Assembly (NCBI GenBank): GCA_963849065.1
Contig: CAWKFM010000005.1
Location: forward strand, 1,364,001 to 1,428,000
Length of the DNA stretch: 64,000 nucleotides
Reading direction: 5' to 3'
Origin: TOLSYN sp963849065
Lineage (GTDB): Bacteria; Acidobacteriota; Terriglobia; Terriglobales; Acidobacteriaceae
Shown: in pieces, positions 26,237 through 34,744 of the stretch
How positions within the stretch are numbered: position 1 is the first letter of the stretch
How the letters are laid out: each line of letters starts with the position of its first letter
Notes under the pieces: model-generated
What the model was told of the DNA's origin: nothing
The model's database searches: none
The model's input: the letters and a program-made list of their open reading frames with translations, nothing else
Position numbers and translations under genes: made by a program

Positions 26237-29200
26237 ATGTCTTCGTCTCCCGAGTTTGTTCATCTCCATCTCCACACAGATTACTCCATGCTGGACGGCG
26301 CCTGCGACACCAAGGTGCTGTGCAAGCGCGCCAAGGAACTGCAGATGCCTGCGGTTGCCATGACCGACCACGGCAACATCTTCGGCGCGGTGCATTTCTT
26401 CAACGACGCGAAAGACGCGGGGATCAAGCCCATTCTGGGCTGCGAGCTCTACGTCTGCAAAAAGGAAGACCACCGCGCGGAGCCGCAGGGCGACAGCTAT
26501 AACCACCTCATTGTGCTGGCGGAGAACGAGACCGGCTACAAGAACCTGACCAAGATCTGCTCGGAGGCTTCGCTGCACGGCTTTTACTACAAGCCGCGGG
26601 TGAGCAAGCGCTATCTGGCCGAGCACAGCGAAGGGTTGATCGGCCTGTCTGCGTGTTTGAAGGGCGAAGTGGCGGAGCGGCTGACCGAGGGCAAGTACGA
26701 GGCGGCGCGCACGGCGGCCAAGACTCTGGAAGATATTTTCGGACGGGGAAATTTCTTTCTGGAGATTCAGGACCAGGGGTTGGAAGAAGAGAAGCGGATT
26801 CAGAAGGACCTCTTCCGGCTGGAGCAGGACCTGGCGATTCCGATGGTGGCGACCAACGATAGCCACTACATCTGCGAGGACGACTGCCTGGCCCAGGACG
26901 CGATGATCTGCATTCAGACTGGTAAATCTATCGCCGATCCGAACCGCATGAAGTTCCAGACCAACCAGTTCTTCGTGAAGAGCGCCGAGGAGATGGGCAA
27001 GGTCTTCCAGGGATACGAGCAGGTGCTGCAACGCACCATGGGCATTGCCGAGCGCTGCAATCTGAAGCTGGCCAAGATCGAGAATCCATTTCCCAAATTC
27101 GAGGTGCCCGAGGGCGAGACCATTGACAGCTACTTTGAGCGGATCGCGCGCGAGGGTATGGCGCGGCGCATGAATCTGCTAAAGGTGCTGCAGGCGCAGG
27201 GCAAGCTGCGGCATAGCTTCGCCGAGTATGAAGAGCGTTTGAATCGCGAGATCGGCATCATCAAGCAGATGAAGTTCCCCGGATACTTCCTGATTGTGTG
27301 GGATTTCATCCGCTATGCGAAGGAGAACGGGATTCCGGTGGGTCCGGGGCGCGGTTCGGCGGCCGGTTCGCTGGTGGGCTACGCGATGGGAATCACCGAC
27401 GTCGATCCCATCCAGCACGAACTTCTGTTTGAGCGCTTCCTGAATCCCGAACGCGTTTCCATGCCCGATATCGACGTGGACTTCTGCATGAACCGGCGCG
27501 GCAAGGTCATCCATTATGTGACCGAGAAGTACGGACGCGAGCAGGTAGCGCAGATCATCACCTTCGGCACCTTGGCGGCCAAGGCCGCGATCAAGGACAC
27601 CGGACGCGTGCTGGACATGCCCTACGCCGAGGTGGACCGTATCGCCAAAATGATTCCCGGCACGCCGGGGATGACCATCGACAAGGCGATGGCGGAGGTG
27701 GCCGCTTTTCAAGACGTGTACACCAACGATCCGGCAATCCGCAACCTGGTGGACACGGCGAAGAAGCTCGAGGGCATGGTGCGGAACTCCGGCGTCCACG
27801 CCAGCGCGGTGGTGATTGCGCCGGTCCCGCTGGATGAGCTGGTGCCGCTGTACAAGACGAAGAACGATGAAATCGTCACCGCCTATGACATGACGGCCGT
27901 GGAGAAGATGGGCCTGCTGAAGATGGACTTCCTGGGGCTCACCACGCTGACCATCATCGACGACTGCCTGAAGCTGATCAAGATGACGCAGGGCGAGACC
28001 GTGGAGATGGAGACGATTCCGCTGGAGGATGTGGAGACCTACGAGAAGGTCTTTCACCGGGGACATACCTCGGGGGTCTTCCAGTTTGAATCCGATGGCA
28101 TGCGGGACGTGCTGCGGCGCTACCAGCCGACGACGGTGGAGGACCTGACGGCGTTGAACGCGCTCTACCGGCCGGGGCCGATCCAGGGCGGCATGATCGA
28201 CGATTTCATCGAGCGCAAGTGGGGACGCAAGAAGGTGGACTACATGCTGCCCGAGCTGGAGCGGGTGCTGAAGGAGACCCTCGGCGTCATCGTCTACCAG
28301 GAACAGGTGATGCAGATCGCTAACGTGCTGGCCGGCTACTCGCTGGGCGAGGCCGACCTGCTGCGCCGCGCCATGGGCAAAAAGATCGCCGCGGAGATGG
28401 ACAAGCAGCGCGAGCGTTTTATGCAGGGCGCTGGAGAGCGGAAGTTTCCGGTGGAAAAGGCCGGACGCATCTTCGACCTCATGGCCGAATTTGCGGGATA
28501 CGGATTCAACAAGTCGCACGCGGCGGCCTATGCGCTGGTGGCCTACCACACGGCGTATCTCAAGACGCACTATCCGGTGGAATTCATGGCGGCCCTGCTG
28601 ACCTCGGTGACGGGCAAAACCGAGGACGTGGTGAAGTACATCGGCGAGTCGCGCGAGATGGGCATCGAGGTGCTTGCGCCGGATGTGCACGAGTCGGCGG
28701 CAAACTTTACCCCCATTTTTACTCCGGAGGCGTCGAAGATTCGCTTTGGTTTGTCGGCGGTGAAGAACGTGGGGTCGAACGCGATCACTTCGATTGTGGA
28801 CGCACGGCGAACCGGGCCGTTCAAGGGGATCTACGATTTCTGCGAGCGGGTGGACTTGCGCCTGCTCAATAAGCGCGTGCTGGAGTCGCTGATCAAAAGC
28901 GGGGCGATGGACTCGCTGGGCGGCCGTGCTCAGCTAACGACAGTCCTGGATAAGGCGATGGAGCAGGCGCAGAAGACAGCGCGCGACCGGGACGCGGGAC
29001 AACACGGACTGTTCGGCATCTTCGAGGAGGCCGCGACGGCGGCCGCGACGGGGGAGCGGCTGCCGAACGTGCCGGACTGGGACGAGAGCGTTCGGCTGGC
29101 CAACGAAAAGGAGATTCTGGGATTCTGGATCAGCGGACATCCGCTGGAGAAATACCAGGAGAAGATCGAGGACCTGCACGCCCTGAAGACCAGCGACGTG

Positions 29201-29731
29201 CTGGCCATGAAGCGCTCCACGCCCAAGAACGAGGACATTGCGGTGGCCGGACTGATTACGGGAGTGCGCATAGCCAAGACTCGCAAAGGCGACCTGATGG
29301 CCGGGCTGGTGCTGGAAGACATGCACGGGCGGGTGGAGGCCGCGGTGTTTCCGGAGGCCTACAAGCGGCTGGTGGAGAAGGTAAAGCTGGAGGTTCCTGT
29401 GCTGGTGAAGGCGGCGGTGCGGGTGGAGGAGGATGCGGCGCCCAAGCTGTTCATCAACGAGATTTCGCCGCTGGAGGAAGCCAAGGTGAAGCTGCCGCGC
29501 TCGGTGCGAATCACGATCCGGCTGGGCGAGGCCAGGCCGGAGACGGTGGATGCACTGCATGGTATCTTTACCCGGAGCAAGGGAGACGCCCGGGTGCTGT
29601 TTGATTTGGTCCGGGAGGGCGAATATCTCGTAGTAATGGAAGCCGAGGGATATAATGTCTCGGCAGATCGGGCGTTTTTGAAGAGCGTGAGTGAGTTGTG
29701 CGGTCCAGACTCGGTTAAGATCATTGACTAG
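26237..29731 (+). CDS. dnaE: DNA polymerase III alpha subunit
   Basis: 1164 aa, standard DnaE1 length. PHP domain at 1-280 with HLHLHTDYSMLDGA and AMTDHGNIFGA (metal ligands). Polymerase core with GPGRGSAAGSLVGYAMGITDVDPIQH and catalytic PDIDVDFC (about 408-415). Fingers with PGPIQGGMIDDFIERK. Beta-clamp and helix-hairpin region near 800-900, and an OB fold near 1000-1070 (IAVAGLITGVRIAKTRKGD). Replicates the chromosome. No clear ribosome-binding site is visible before the ATG. accA follows after 14 nt and probably shares the transcript. Confidence 0.97.
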   Translation: MSSSPEFVHLHLHTDYSMLDGACDTKVLCKRAKELQMPAVAMTDHGNIFGAVHFFNDAKDAGIKPILGCELYVCKKEDHRAEPQGDSYNHLIVLAENETGYKNLTKICSEASLHGFYYKPRVSKRYLAEHSEGLIGLSACLKGEVAERLTEGKYEAARTAAKTLEDIFGRGNFFLEIQDQGLEEEKRIQKDLFRLEQDLAIPMVATNDSHYICEDDCLAQDAMICIQTGKSIADPNRMKFQTNQFFVKSAEEMGKVFQGYEQVLQRTMGIAERCNLKLAKIENPFPKFEVPEGETIDSYFERIAREGMARRMNLLKVLQAQGKLRHSFAEYEERLNREIGIIKQMKFPGYFLIVWDFIRYAKENGIPVGPGRGSAAGSLVGYAMGITDVDPIQHELLFERFLNPERVSMPDIDVDFCMNRRGKVIHYVTEKYGREQVAQIITFGTLAAKAAIKDTGRVLDMPYAEVDRIAKMIPGTPGMTIDKAMAEVAAFQDVYTNDPAIRNLVDTAKKLEGMVRNSGVHASAVVIAPVPLDELVPLYKTKNDEIVTAYDMTAVEKMGLLKMDFLGLTTLTIIDDCLKLIKMTQGETVEMETIPLEDVETYEKVFHRGHTSGVFQFESDGMRDVLRRYQPTTVEDLTALNALYRPGPIQGGMIDDFIERKWGRKKVDYMLPELERVLKETLGVIVYQEQVMQIANVLAGYSLGEADLLRRAMGKKIAAEMDKQRERFMQGAGERKFPVEKAGRIFDLMAEFAGYGFNKSHAAAYALVAYHTAYLKTHYPVEFMAALLTSVTGKTEDVVKYIGESREMGIEVLAPDVHESAANFTPIFTPEASKIRFGLSAVKNVGSNAITSIVDARRTGPFKGIYDFCERVDLRLLNKRVLESLIKSGAMDSLGGRAQLTTVLDKAMEQAQKTARDRDAGQHGLFGIFEEAATAAATGERLPNVPDWDESVRLANEKEILGFWISGHPLEKYQEKIEDLHALKTSDVLAMKRSTPKNEDIAVAGLITGVRIAKTRKGDLMAGLVLEDMHGRVEAAVFPEAYKRLVEKVKLEVPVLVKAAVRVEEDAAPKLFINEISPLEEAKVKLPRSVRITIRLGEARPETVDALHGIFTRSKGDARVLFDLVREGEYLVVMEAEGYNVSADRAFLKSVSELCGPDSVKIID

Positions 29732-29745
29732 GAGAGAGAGAACAG

Positions 29746-30717
29746 ATGGAATCCGGAATCAAGGCTGACCAGGAATTGGAAGAGATCGAACGCCAGATTG
29801 CGCAACTGGAGGCGGTTGGCGGGACCAGCGACGAGGCCCGAAAACAACTGCGGGAGATCCACAACCGGGTAGATGAACTCCGTAAACAGGCGCCGGCGGC
29901 GCAGGCTCCGGCGAAGCTGGATGCATGGAAGCGCACCGAGTTGGCCCGTCATCCGAACCGTCCCTACACGTTGGATTACGTGCAGCACCTGTTTACCGAT
30001 TTTTCCGAAATTCACGGCGACCGCACCTTTAGCGACGACCCGGCAATGATCTGCGGCATGGCACGCTTCCACGGCGAAGAGGTGCTGGTGGTGGGCACGC
30101 AGAAGGGGCGCGACACCAAGCAGAAGGTGTACCGCAACTTCGGCATGCCGAATCCCGAGGGCTACCGCAAAGCGATCAGGGCCATGCAGCTGGCGGAGAA
30201 GTTCGGGCGGCCGATTTTCACCTTTATCGATACCCCCGGCGCCTATCCTGGACTGGGCGCCGAGGAGCGCGGGCAGGGCGAGGCGATTGCCTATAACCTG
30301 CGCGAGATGTCGCGGCTGAAGGTGCCGATCCTGGTGACGGTAACAGGCGAAGGCGGCTCGGGCGGCGCGCTGGCAATTGCCGTGGGCGACCGGGTGTTCA
30401 TGCTGGAAAACAGCATTTATTCGGTGATATCGCCGGAGGGTTGCGCCTCGATTATGTGGCGCGACGCCACCAAGCGCAATCTGGCAGCGGAGGCGATGCA
30501 CATCACGGCTCCGGACCTGATCGGCTTCGGCATCGTGGACGCGATCATCCCCGAGCCTGGGGAGGGTGCGCACACCGACCACGCGCAGATGGCGGAGAAC
30601 ATGGATAAGGTGCTCTCGGAGAGCCTGGCGGAGCTGAGGCTGTTGAGCCCGCAACAGCTTGTCGATGGCCGCTATGAGAAGTTCCGGAAGATGGCGCAGT
30701 TCTTCCGCGAGGTGTAG
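29746..30717 (+). CDS. accA: Acetyl-CoA carboxylase carboxyltransferase subunit alpha
   Basis: 323 aa. An N-terminal coiled coil (about 5-45) precedes the crotonase-like carboxyltransferase domain: DRTFSDDPAMICGMARF, RNFGMPNPEGYRKA, FIDTPGAYPGLGAEERGQGEAI and GEGGSGGALAIAVGD (oxyanion Gly loop). With AccD it transfers the carboxyl from biotin to acetyl-CoA to give malonyl-CoA for fatty-acid synthesis. GGAGAG precedes the ATG; strong terminator after it. Confidence 0.97.
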   Translation: MESGIKADQELEEIERQIAQLEAVGGTSDEARKQLREIHNRVDELRKQAPAAQAPAKLDAWKRTELARHPNRPYTLDYVQHLFTDFSEIHGDRTFSDDPAMICGMARFHGEEVLVVGTQKGRDTKQKVYRNFGMPNPEGYRKAIRAMQLAEKFGRPIFTFIDTPGAYPGLGAEERGQGEAIAYNLREMSRLKVPILVTVTGEGGSGGALAIAVGDRVFMLENSIYSVISPEGCASIMWRDATKRNLAAEAMHITAPDLIGFGIVDAIIPEPGEGAHTDHAQMAENMDKVLSESLAELRLLSPQQLVDGRYEKFRKMAQFFREV

Positions 30718-30747
30718 GCGGAAGCGAGCCTCAAAAGCAGAGTCGAG

Positions 30748-30780
30748 AACGCGCGGCGCGATGGCCGCGCGTTTTCTTTT
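30748..30780 (+). terminator. Rho-independent terminator after accA
   Basis: Perfect 9-bp stem ACGCGCGGC / GCCGCGCGT (30749-30757, 30764-30772), 6-nt loop, then TTTTCTTTT. Ends the dnaE-accA transcript. Confidence 0.9.
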
Positions 30781-31010
30781 GCGAGAAAGCCGGGATGTGA
30801 CTTAAGTCGCGGACGGCTGGGGCGCAGGAGCTTAAAGTGGGTGGTCAAGGCGGCAGCCAGAGCCGGTCAGAGCTCCACAATCGCAATTGGATGCAATGGC
30901 TTGCAGTCTATTGCGCGGCGCAGGGCAGGATTGACGGCTGCCGTATAATGAATGCGGGGTGAATGGCGAAATCCGTGAAGATTTGCGCTGCCCCAAAGGA
31001 TGGCCTTTGA

Positions 31011-32924
31011 ATGCCAAGTCCCGACGTTGCCCAGCAACAGGGCTCTGACCGCCGCCATGATAGCGAGCTGGTCGCCAATAACTTCAGTATCCAGATTGCC
31101 ACGGTGAACGGTTCCGGATCGCAATCCGCCAATTCAGTTATGATGCGCGCCATCTTTGAGATGGGCGTTCCGGTGAGCAGCAAGAACCTGTTTCCCTCCA
31201 ACATTGCGGGACTCCCTACGTGGTACACGATCCGTGTGAGCAAGGATGGCTATGAGGCCAGCAAGCGCGACTCCGAGCTGCTGATTGCCATGAACGTCGA
31301 GAGCGCCGCCGAGGACGTGCGGGTGCTGAAATCCGGCGCGGTGGTGCTGTTTGACGAGCCGCTGAAATTGGCAGGGCTGCGCGACGACGTGCAGTTTTTC
31401 GCCGTTCCGTTCGACAAGCTGGTGAGCCCGCTGGCTCCCGAGCCGAAGCTAAAAAAGCTGCTGCGCAACATGGTGTACGTGGGCGTGATGGCGCACCTGC
31501 TGTCGCTGGATATGGCCGAGGTGGAAAAGGCGATCGGCACGCAGTTCCACGGCAAAAAGCGCGCCACCGAGGTGAACGTGGCCGCCGCGCGCGCCGGATA
31601 TGAGTACGCCACCGCCAACTTTGAGCCGACCCGATTCAGGGTGGAGCGCATGAACCAGACAGCGGGCAAGATCATCATCGACGGCAACTCGGCGGCCGCG
31701 CTGGGCGCGCTGTTTGCCGGGGTGACGGTGGTGCCGTGGTATCCGATTACGCCGTCGTCGTCGCTAATCGAGACGCTGAGCGAATATCTGCGGCAGTACC
31801 GGGTGGACGCCGACGGCAAGGCGACGTTTGCGGTGGTGCAGGCCGAGGATGAGCTGGCCGCAATCGGCATGGTGCTGGGCGCCAGCTGGGTGGGCGCACG
31901 CGCGATGACTTCGACCTCCGGGCCGGGAATTTCGCTGATGGCCGAATTTAGCGGCCTGGGCTACTACGTGGAGATTCCGGCGGTGATCTGGGACGTGCAG
32001 CGGGTTGGGCCTTCCACCGGACTGCCGACGCGCACCGCGCAAAGCGACCTGCTTTCCACTGCATTCCTTTCGCATGGCGACACCAAGCATCCCATGCTGC
32101 TGCCGGCCTCGATGAGCGAATGCTTTGAGTTTGCCGGGACCGCGTTTGACGTGGCCGAGCAACTGCAGACTCCGGTGTTTGTGATGAGCGACCTGGACTT
32201 GGGGATGAACCACTGGATGAGCGATCCGTTCCCCTATCCCGAGGCTCCACTGAACCGCGGCAAAGTGCTGAGCAAGGAAGAGCTGGAGCAGCTGGGAAGC
32301 TTCGCGCGCTACAAGGACGTGGACGGTGACGGCGTAGGCTATCGCACGCTGCCCGGAACCGAGCATCCCAATGCGGCGTGGTTTGCGCGCGGCAGCGGAC
32401 ACAACGAGCAGGCGCAATACTCCGAGCGTCCGGACGATTACTTCAAGAACATGAACCGGCTGAACCGCAAGTGGGAGACGGCGCGCGGGCTGGTTCCAGC
32501 GCCGGTGCTGGAGCACCAGGAACCGGAGGCCAAGGTGGGCATTCTCGCCTTTGGCTCGTCGCACTGGGCGGTGGTGGAGAGCCTGGACCAGCTGCGCGCG
32601 GAGCAGGGAATTGCTGCCGATTATCTGCGGCTACGGGCCTTTCCGTTCTCCGCGGCGGTGGAGGAGTTTATCGCCGCGCACGAGCGCATTTACGTTGTGG
32701 AGCAGAATCGCGACGGGCAGATGCAGCAGCTGATCAAAATGGACATTGCGCCTGCCGAGGTTGCGAAGCTGCGTGGCGTCTGCCACTACAGCGGACATCC
32801 GCTGGATTCGCGCTTTGTGACCGACAACATTGTGTCCCAAGAAAACGCTGACGATGGCTCTCCCACATCTGCCAGACACGGGCAGATATGGGCCGCCAAG
32901 GAAGTTCTACAGGAGCAGAAGTAA
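31011..32924 (+). CDS. korA: 2-oxoacid:ferredoxin oxidoreductase alpha subunit (gamma-alpha fusion)
   Basis: 637 aa. Residues about 20-195 are the gamma domain (VNGSGSQSANSVMMRAIFEMGVP). Residues about 210-430 are the pyrimidine-binding alpha domain (WYPITPSSSLIETLSEYL, ASWVGARAMTSTSGPGISLM), followed by the C-terminal domain with FGSSHWAVVESLDQLR. With KorB it oxidatively decarboxylates 2-oxoglutarate (or a related 2-oxoacid) to the acyl-CoA with reduction of ferredoxin. AAGGA precedes the ATG. Residues 618-628 are encoded by a class-1 palindromic repeat, giving a C-terminal tail that relatives would not be expected to have. The stop overlaps the korB start (TAATG). Confidence 0.93.
   Translation: MPSPDVAQQQGSDRRHDSELVANNFSIQIATVNGSGSQSANSVMMRAIFEMGVPVSSKNLFPSNIAGLPTWYTIRVSKDGYEASKRDSELLIAMNVESAAEDVRVLKSGAVVLFDEPLKLAGLRDDVQFFAVPFDKLVSPLAPEPKLKKLLRNMVYVGVMAHLLSLDMAEVEKAIGTQFHGKKRATEVNVAAARAGYEYATANFEPTRFRVERMNQTAGKIIIDGNSAAALGALFAGVTVVPWYPITPSSSLIETLSEYLRQYRVDADGKATFAVVQAEDELAAIGMVLGASWVGARAMTSTSGPGISLMAEFSGLGYYVEIPAVIWDVQRVGPSTGLPTRTAQSDLLSTAFLSHGDTKHPMLLPASMSECFEFAGTAFDVAEQLQTPVFVMSDLDLGMNHWMSDPFPYPEAPLNRGKVLSKEELEQLGSFARYKDVDGDGVGYRTLPGTEHPNAAWFARGSGHNEQAQYSERPDDYFKNMNRLNRKWETARGLVPAPVLEHQEPEAKVGILAFGSSHWAVVESLDQLRAEQGIAADYLRLRAFPFSAAVEEFIAAHERIYVVEQNRDGQMQQLIKMDIAPAEVAKLRGVCHYSGHPLDSRFVTDNIVSQENADDGSPTSARHGQIWAAKEVLQEQK
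32862..32892. repeat. Class-1 hairpin repeat inside korA
   Basis: CCCACATCTGCC, 7-nt loop, GGCAGATATGGG. It is exactly in frame with korA and encodes P-T-S-A-R-H-G-Q-I-W near the C-terminus. Same arm family as the intergenic copies at 21261 and 48513. Confidence 0.85.
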
Positions 32925-33967
32925 TGGCCACCACACCGAAGCCGCCGGCCCCCAAGACCAATCGCATTGGATTGACCGTGCTGGATTACCGCGGAGGTAA
33001 GTCCACGCTGTGCGCCGGCTGCGGGCATAACGCGATCTCGGAGCGCATTATCGACGCGTTCTACGAGATGGGCATCGAGCCGGAGCAGGTTGCCAAAGTG
33101 AGTGGCATCGGCTGCTCGTCGAAGAGCCCGGCGTATTTCATGGGACGCTCGCACAGCTTTAACAGCGTGCACGGGCGCATGCCCGCCATTGCCACCGGCG
33201 CGGCGGTGGGCAATCACAAGCTGATGTACATCGGCGTAAGTGGCGACGGCGACACGGCCTCGATCGGCATGGGACAGTTTGCCCACCTGATGCGGCGCAA
33301 TCTTCCGATGATTTACATCATTGAAGACAACGGCGTGTATGGTTTGACCAAGGGACAGTTTTCGGCCACGGCGGATATCGGCTCGACCCTGAAGGGCGGC
33401 CTGGTGAACAAGCTGCAGGGGATCGACACCTGTGCGCTGGCCATCGAGTTGGGCGCGACATTTGTTGCAAGGAGCTTTTCCGGCGACAAGAAGCAGCTGC
33501 TGGCCCTGTTGAAGGCGGCCATTGCGCACAACGGAACGGTTCTGCTGGACGTGATCTCCCCCTGCGTGACCTTTAACGACCACGAGGGTTCGACACGCAG
33601 CTACAAGTTTATGAAGGACCACGAAGAGCCTCTGCAGGACATTAACTTTGTGGCCGCGTTCGAGGAGATCGACGTGGAGTACGAACCGGGCAGCGGGATC
33701 GAAATCGAGATGCACGACGGCTCGAAGATGCATCTGGTGAAGCTGGAGGAAGACTTCAATCCAACCAACCGGCTTGAGGCTCTGCATCGGCTGGCGGCGG
33801 CTCGCGAAAACAACGAGGTGCTGACGGGATTGTTCTATCTGAATCCGGACCAGCCGAGTTTTACCGATCTGCTGAATCTGGTGGACCGTCCGCTGGCAAC
33901 TCTGCCGCAGGAGATGACGCGGCCCTCGAAGGCAGTGCTAGACGAGATTATGGACGAGTACAGGTAG
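32924..33967 (+). CDS. korB: 2-oxoacid:ferredoxin oxidoreductase beta subunit
   Basis: 347 aa from the ATG at 32924, overlapping the korA stop by one base. Thiamine-diphosphate-binding subunit: LCAGCGHNAI (CxxC for the iron-sulfur cluster), GIGCSSKSPAYF, HGRMPAIATG and GDGDTASIGMGQFAHLMRRN ... NGVYGLTKGQ, the ThDP/Mg motif. Cysteines in CxxC, GIGC and SPCVTF fit the 4Fe-4S ligands. Partner of KorA; translationally coupled. Confidence 0.95.
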   Translation: MATTPKPPAPKTNRIGLTVLDYRGGKSTLCAGCGHNAISERIIDAFYEMGIEPEQVAKVSGIGCSSKSPAYFMGRSHSFNSVHGRMPAIATGAAVGNHKLMYIGVSGDGDTASIGMGQFAHLMRRNLPMIYIIEDNGVYGLTKGQFSATADIGSTLKGGLVNKLQGIDTCALAIELGATFVARSFSGDKKQLLALLKAAIAHNGTVLLDVISPCVTFNDHEGSTRSYKFMKDHEEPLQDINFVAAFEEIDVEYEPGSGIEIEMHDGSKMHLVKLEEDFNPTNRLEALHRLAAARENNEVLTGLFYLNPDQPSFTDLLNLVDRPLATLPQEMTRPSKAVLDEIMDEYR

Positions 33968-33981
33968 GGGAAGTTCGATAC

Positions 33982-34007
33982 GGCGCGGAGCGATCCGCGC
34001 CTTTTTT
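33982..34007 (+). terminator. Rho-independent terminator after korB
   Basis: Perfect 8-bp stem GGCGCGGA / TCCGCGCC with a GCGA tetraloop and T6. Ends the korAB transcript. Confidence 0.92.
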
Positions 34008-34028
34008 GCGTGCTGGAACGCGCCGGGT

Positions 34029-34331
34029 TCAGGCGGGAATGCCACCAGTTCGCTGCAGCCTTGGAAGAGTGCGTATCGATTTCCCAACTTTCTTCTCGGC
34101 AATGCGCAGCTCGTAAAGGCTTTGCAGATTCAACCAGAACTCTGCGGTGGTGCCGAAAAAGTGTGCCAGGCGCAATGCGGTATCGCCGGTGATGGCACGC
34201 TGCCCGTTTAATATTCCGGTGATGCGGTTGGTGGGCACATCGAGCTTTCGCGCCAGTTCGGCAGCGCTCATTCCGAGTTCTGTCAGTTCTTCCGCCAGGT
34301 GTTCGCCTGGGTGTATCGCGGTTAATGGCAT
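34029..34331 (-). CDS. higA: HigA-type antitoxin
   Basis: 100 aa. Helix-turn-helix XRE protein of the HigA/VapI type: IHPGEHLAEELTELGMSAAELARKLDVPTNRITGILNGQRAITGDTALRLAHFFGTTAEFWLNLQ. It should bind the HigB toxin and repress the operon. It starts 7 nt after the higB stop; toxin-first order is usual for hig modules. Both genes look intact. Confidence 0.93.
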   Translation of the reverse strand: MPLTAIHPGEHLAEELTELGMSAAELARKLDVPTNRITGILNGQRAITGDTALRLAHFFGTTAEFWLNLQSLYELRIAEKKVGKSIRTLPRLQRTGGIPA

Positions 34332-34338
34332 AGACTCC

Positions 34339-34623
34339 TTAGTGATAATCGACGATTTCTACGTTGGATGGTCCCGCCGCCCCTTCCGGCCATTCGAAAC
34401 ATATCCGCCATCGATCATTGATGCGGATGCTGCACTGCCCCTTGCGGTCGCCTGCCAGCGCTTCAAAGCGATTGCCGGGCAAAACCGCAAGGTCTTTCAG
34501 AGCGGCTGCAGCTTCTATCCGGTCCAGTTTCAAGCGCGCCGCCCGCTCGAGTGCAGAAAAAGCCTTCACTCGTTTTCCGGCTGCGAAATCGCTGGTGCGC
34601 TTGTCCCGGTAGCCGAGAATCAT
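34339..34623 (-). CDS. higB: HigB-type toxin (RelE superfamily)
   Basis: 94 aa. The fold matches plasmid-maintenance killer/HigB: LKDLAVLPGNRFEALAGDRKGQCSIRINDRWRICFEW, where the basic residues after SIRIN are the mRNA-cleavage surface of ribosome-dependent RelE-like endonucleases. It is longer at the N-terminus than the shortest homologues. First gene of higBA, divergent from the UbiD-family gene. Confidence 0.92.
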   Translation of the reverse strand: MILGYRDKRTSDFAAGKRVKAFSALERAARLKLDRIEAAAALKDLAVLPGNRFEALAGDRKGQCSIRINDRWRICFEWPEGAAGPSNVEIVDYH

Positions 34624-34744
34624 TCAGAAGAGTACCGCTCAGTTATGCATTACGTCAAGCGTAACGACAAGGCTGCTGGAAGGCACCTATGCATGTGCTT
34701 GCCCGCACCCTTTATAATCGCTTGTTCCAGTTTAAGGGGTGCGT

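Noticed and set aside
27179..28690. 503-codon open frame on the minus strand within dnaE
   Set aside because: Antisense to a long, fully supported polymerase gene; composition is His/Arg/Leu-rich as expected of a GC-rich complement, and no ribosome-binding site is present.
30944..30949. TATAAT resembling a -10 element upstream of korA
   Set aside because: The nearest TTGAC is only 7 bp away from it, and no -35 with normal spacing is present, so I do not call a promoter.
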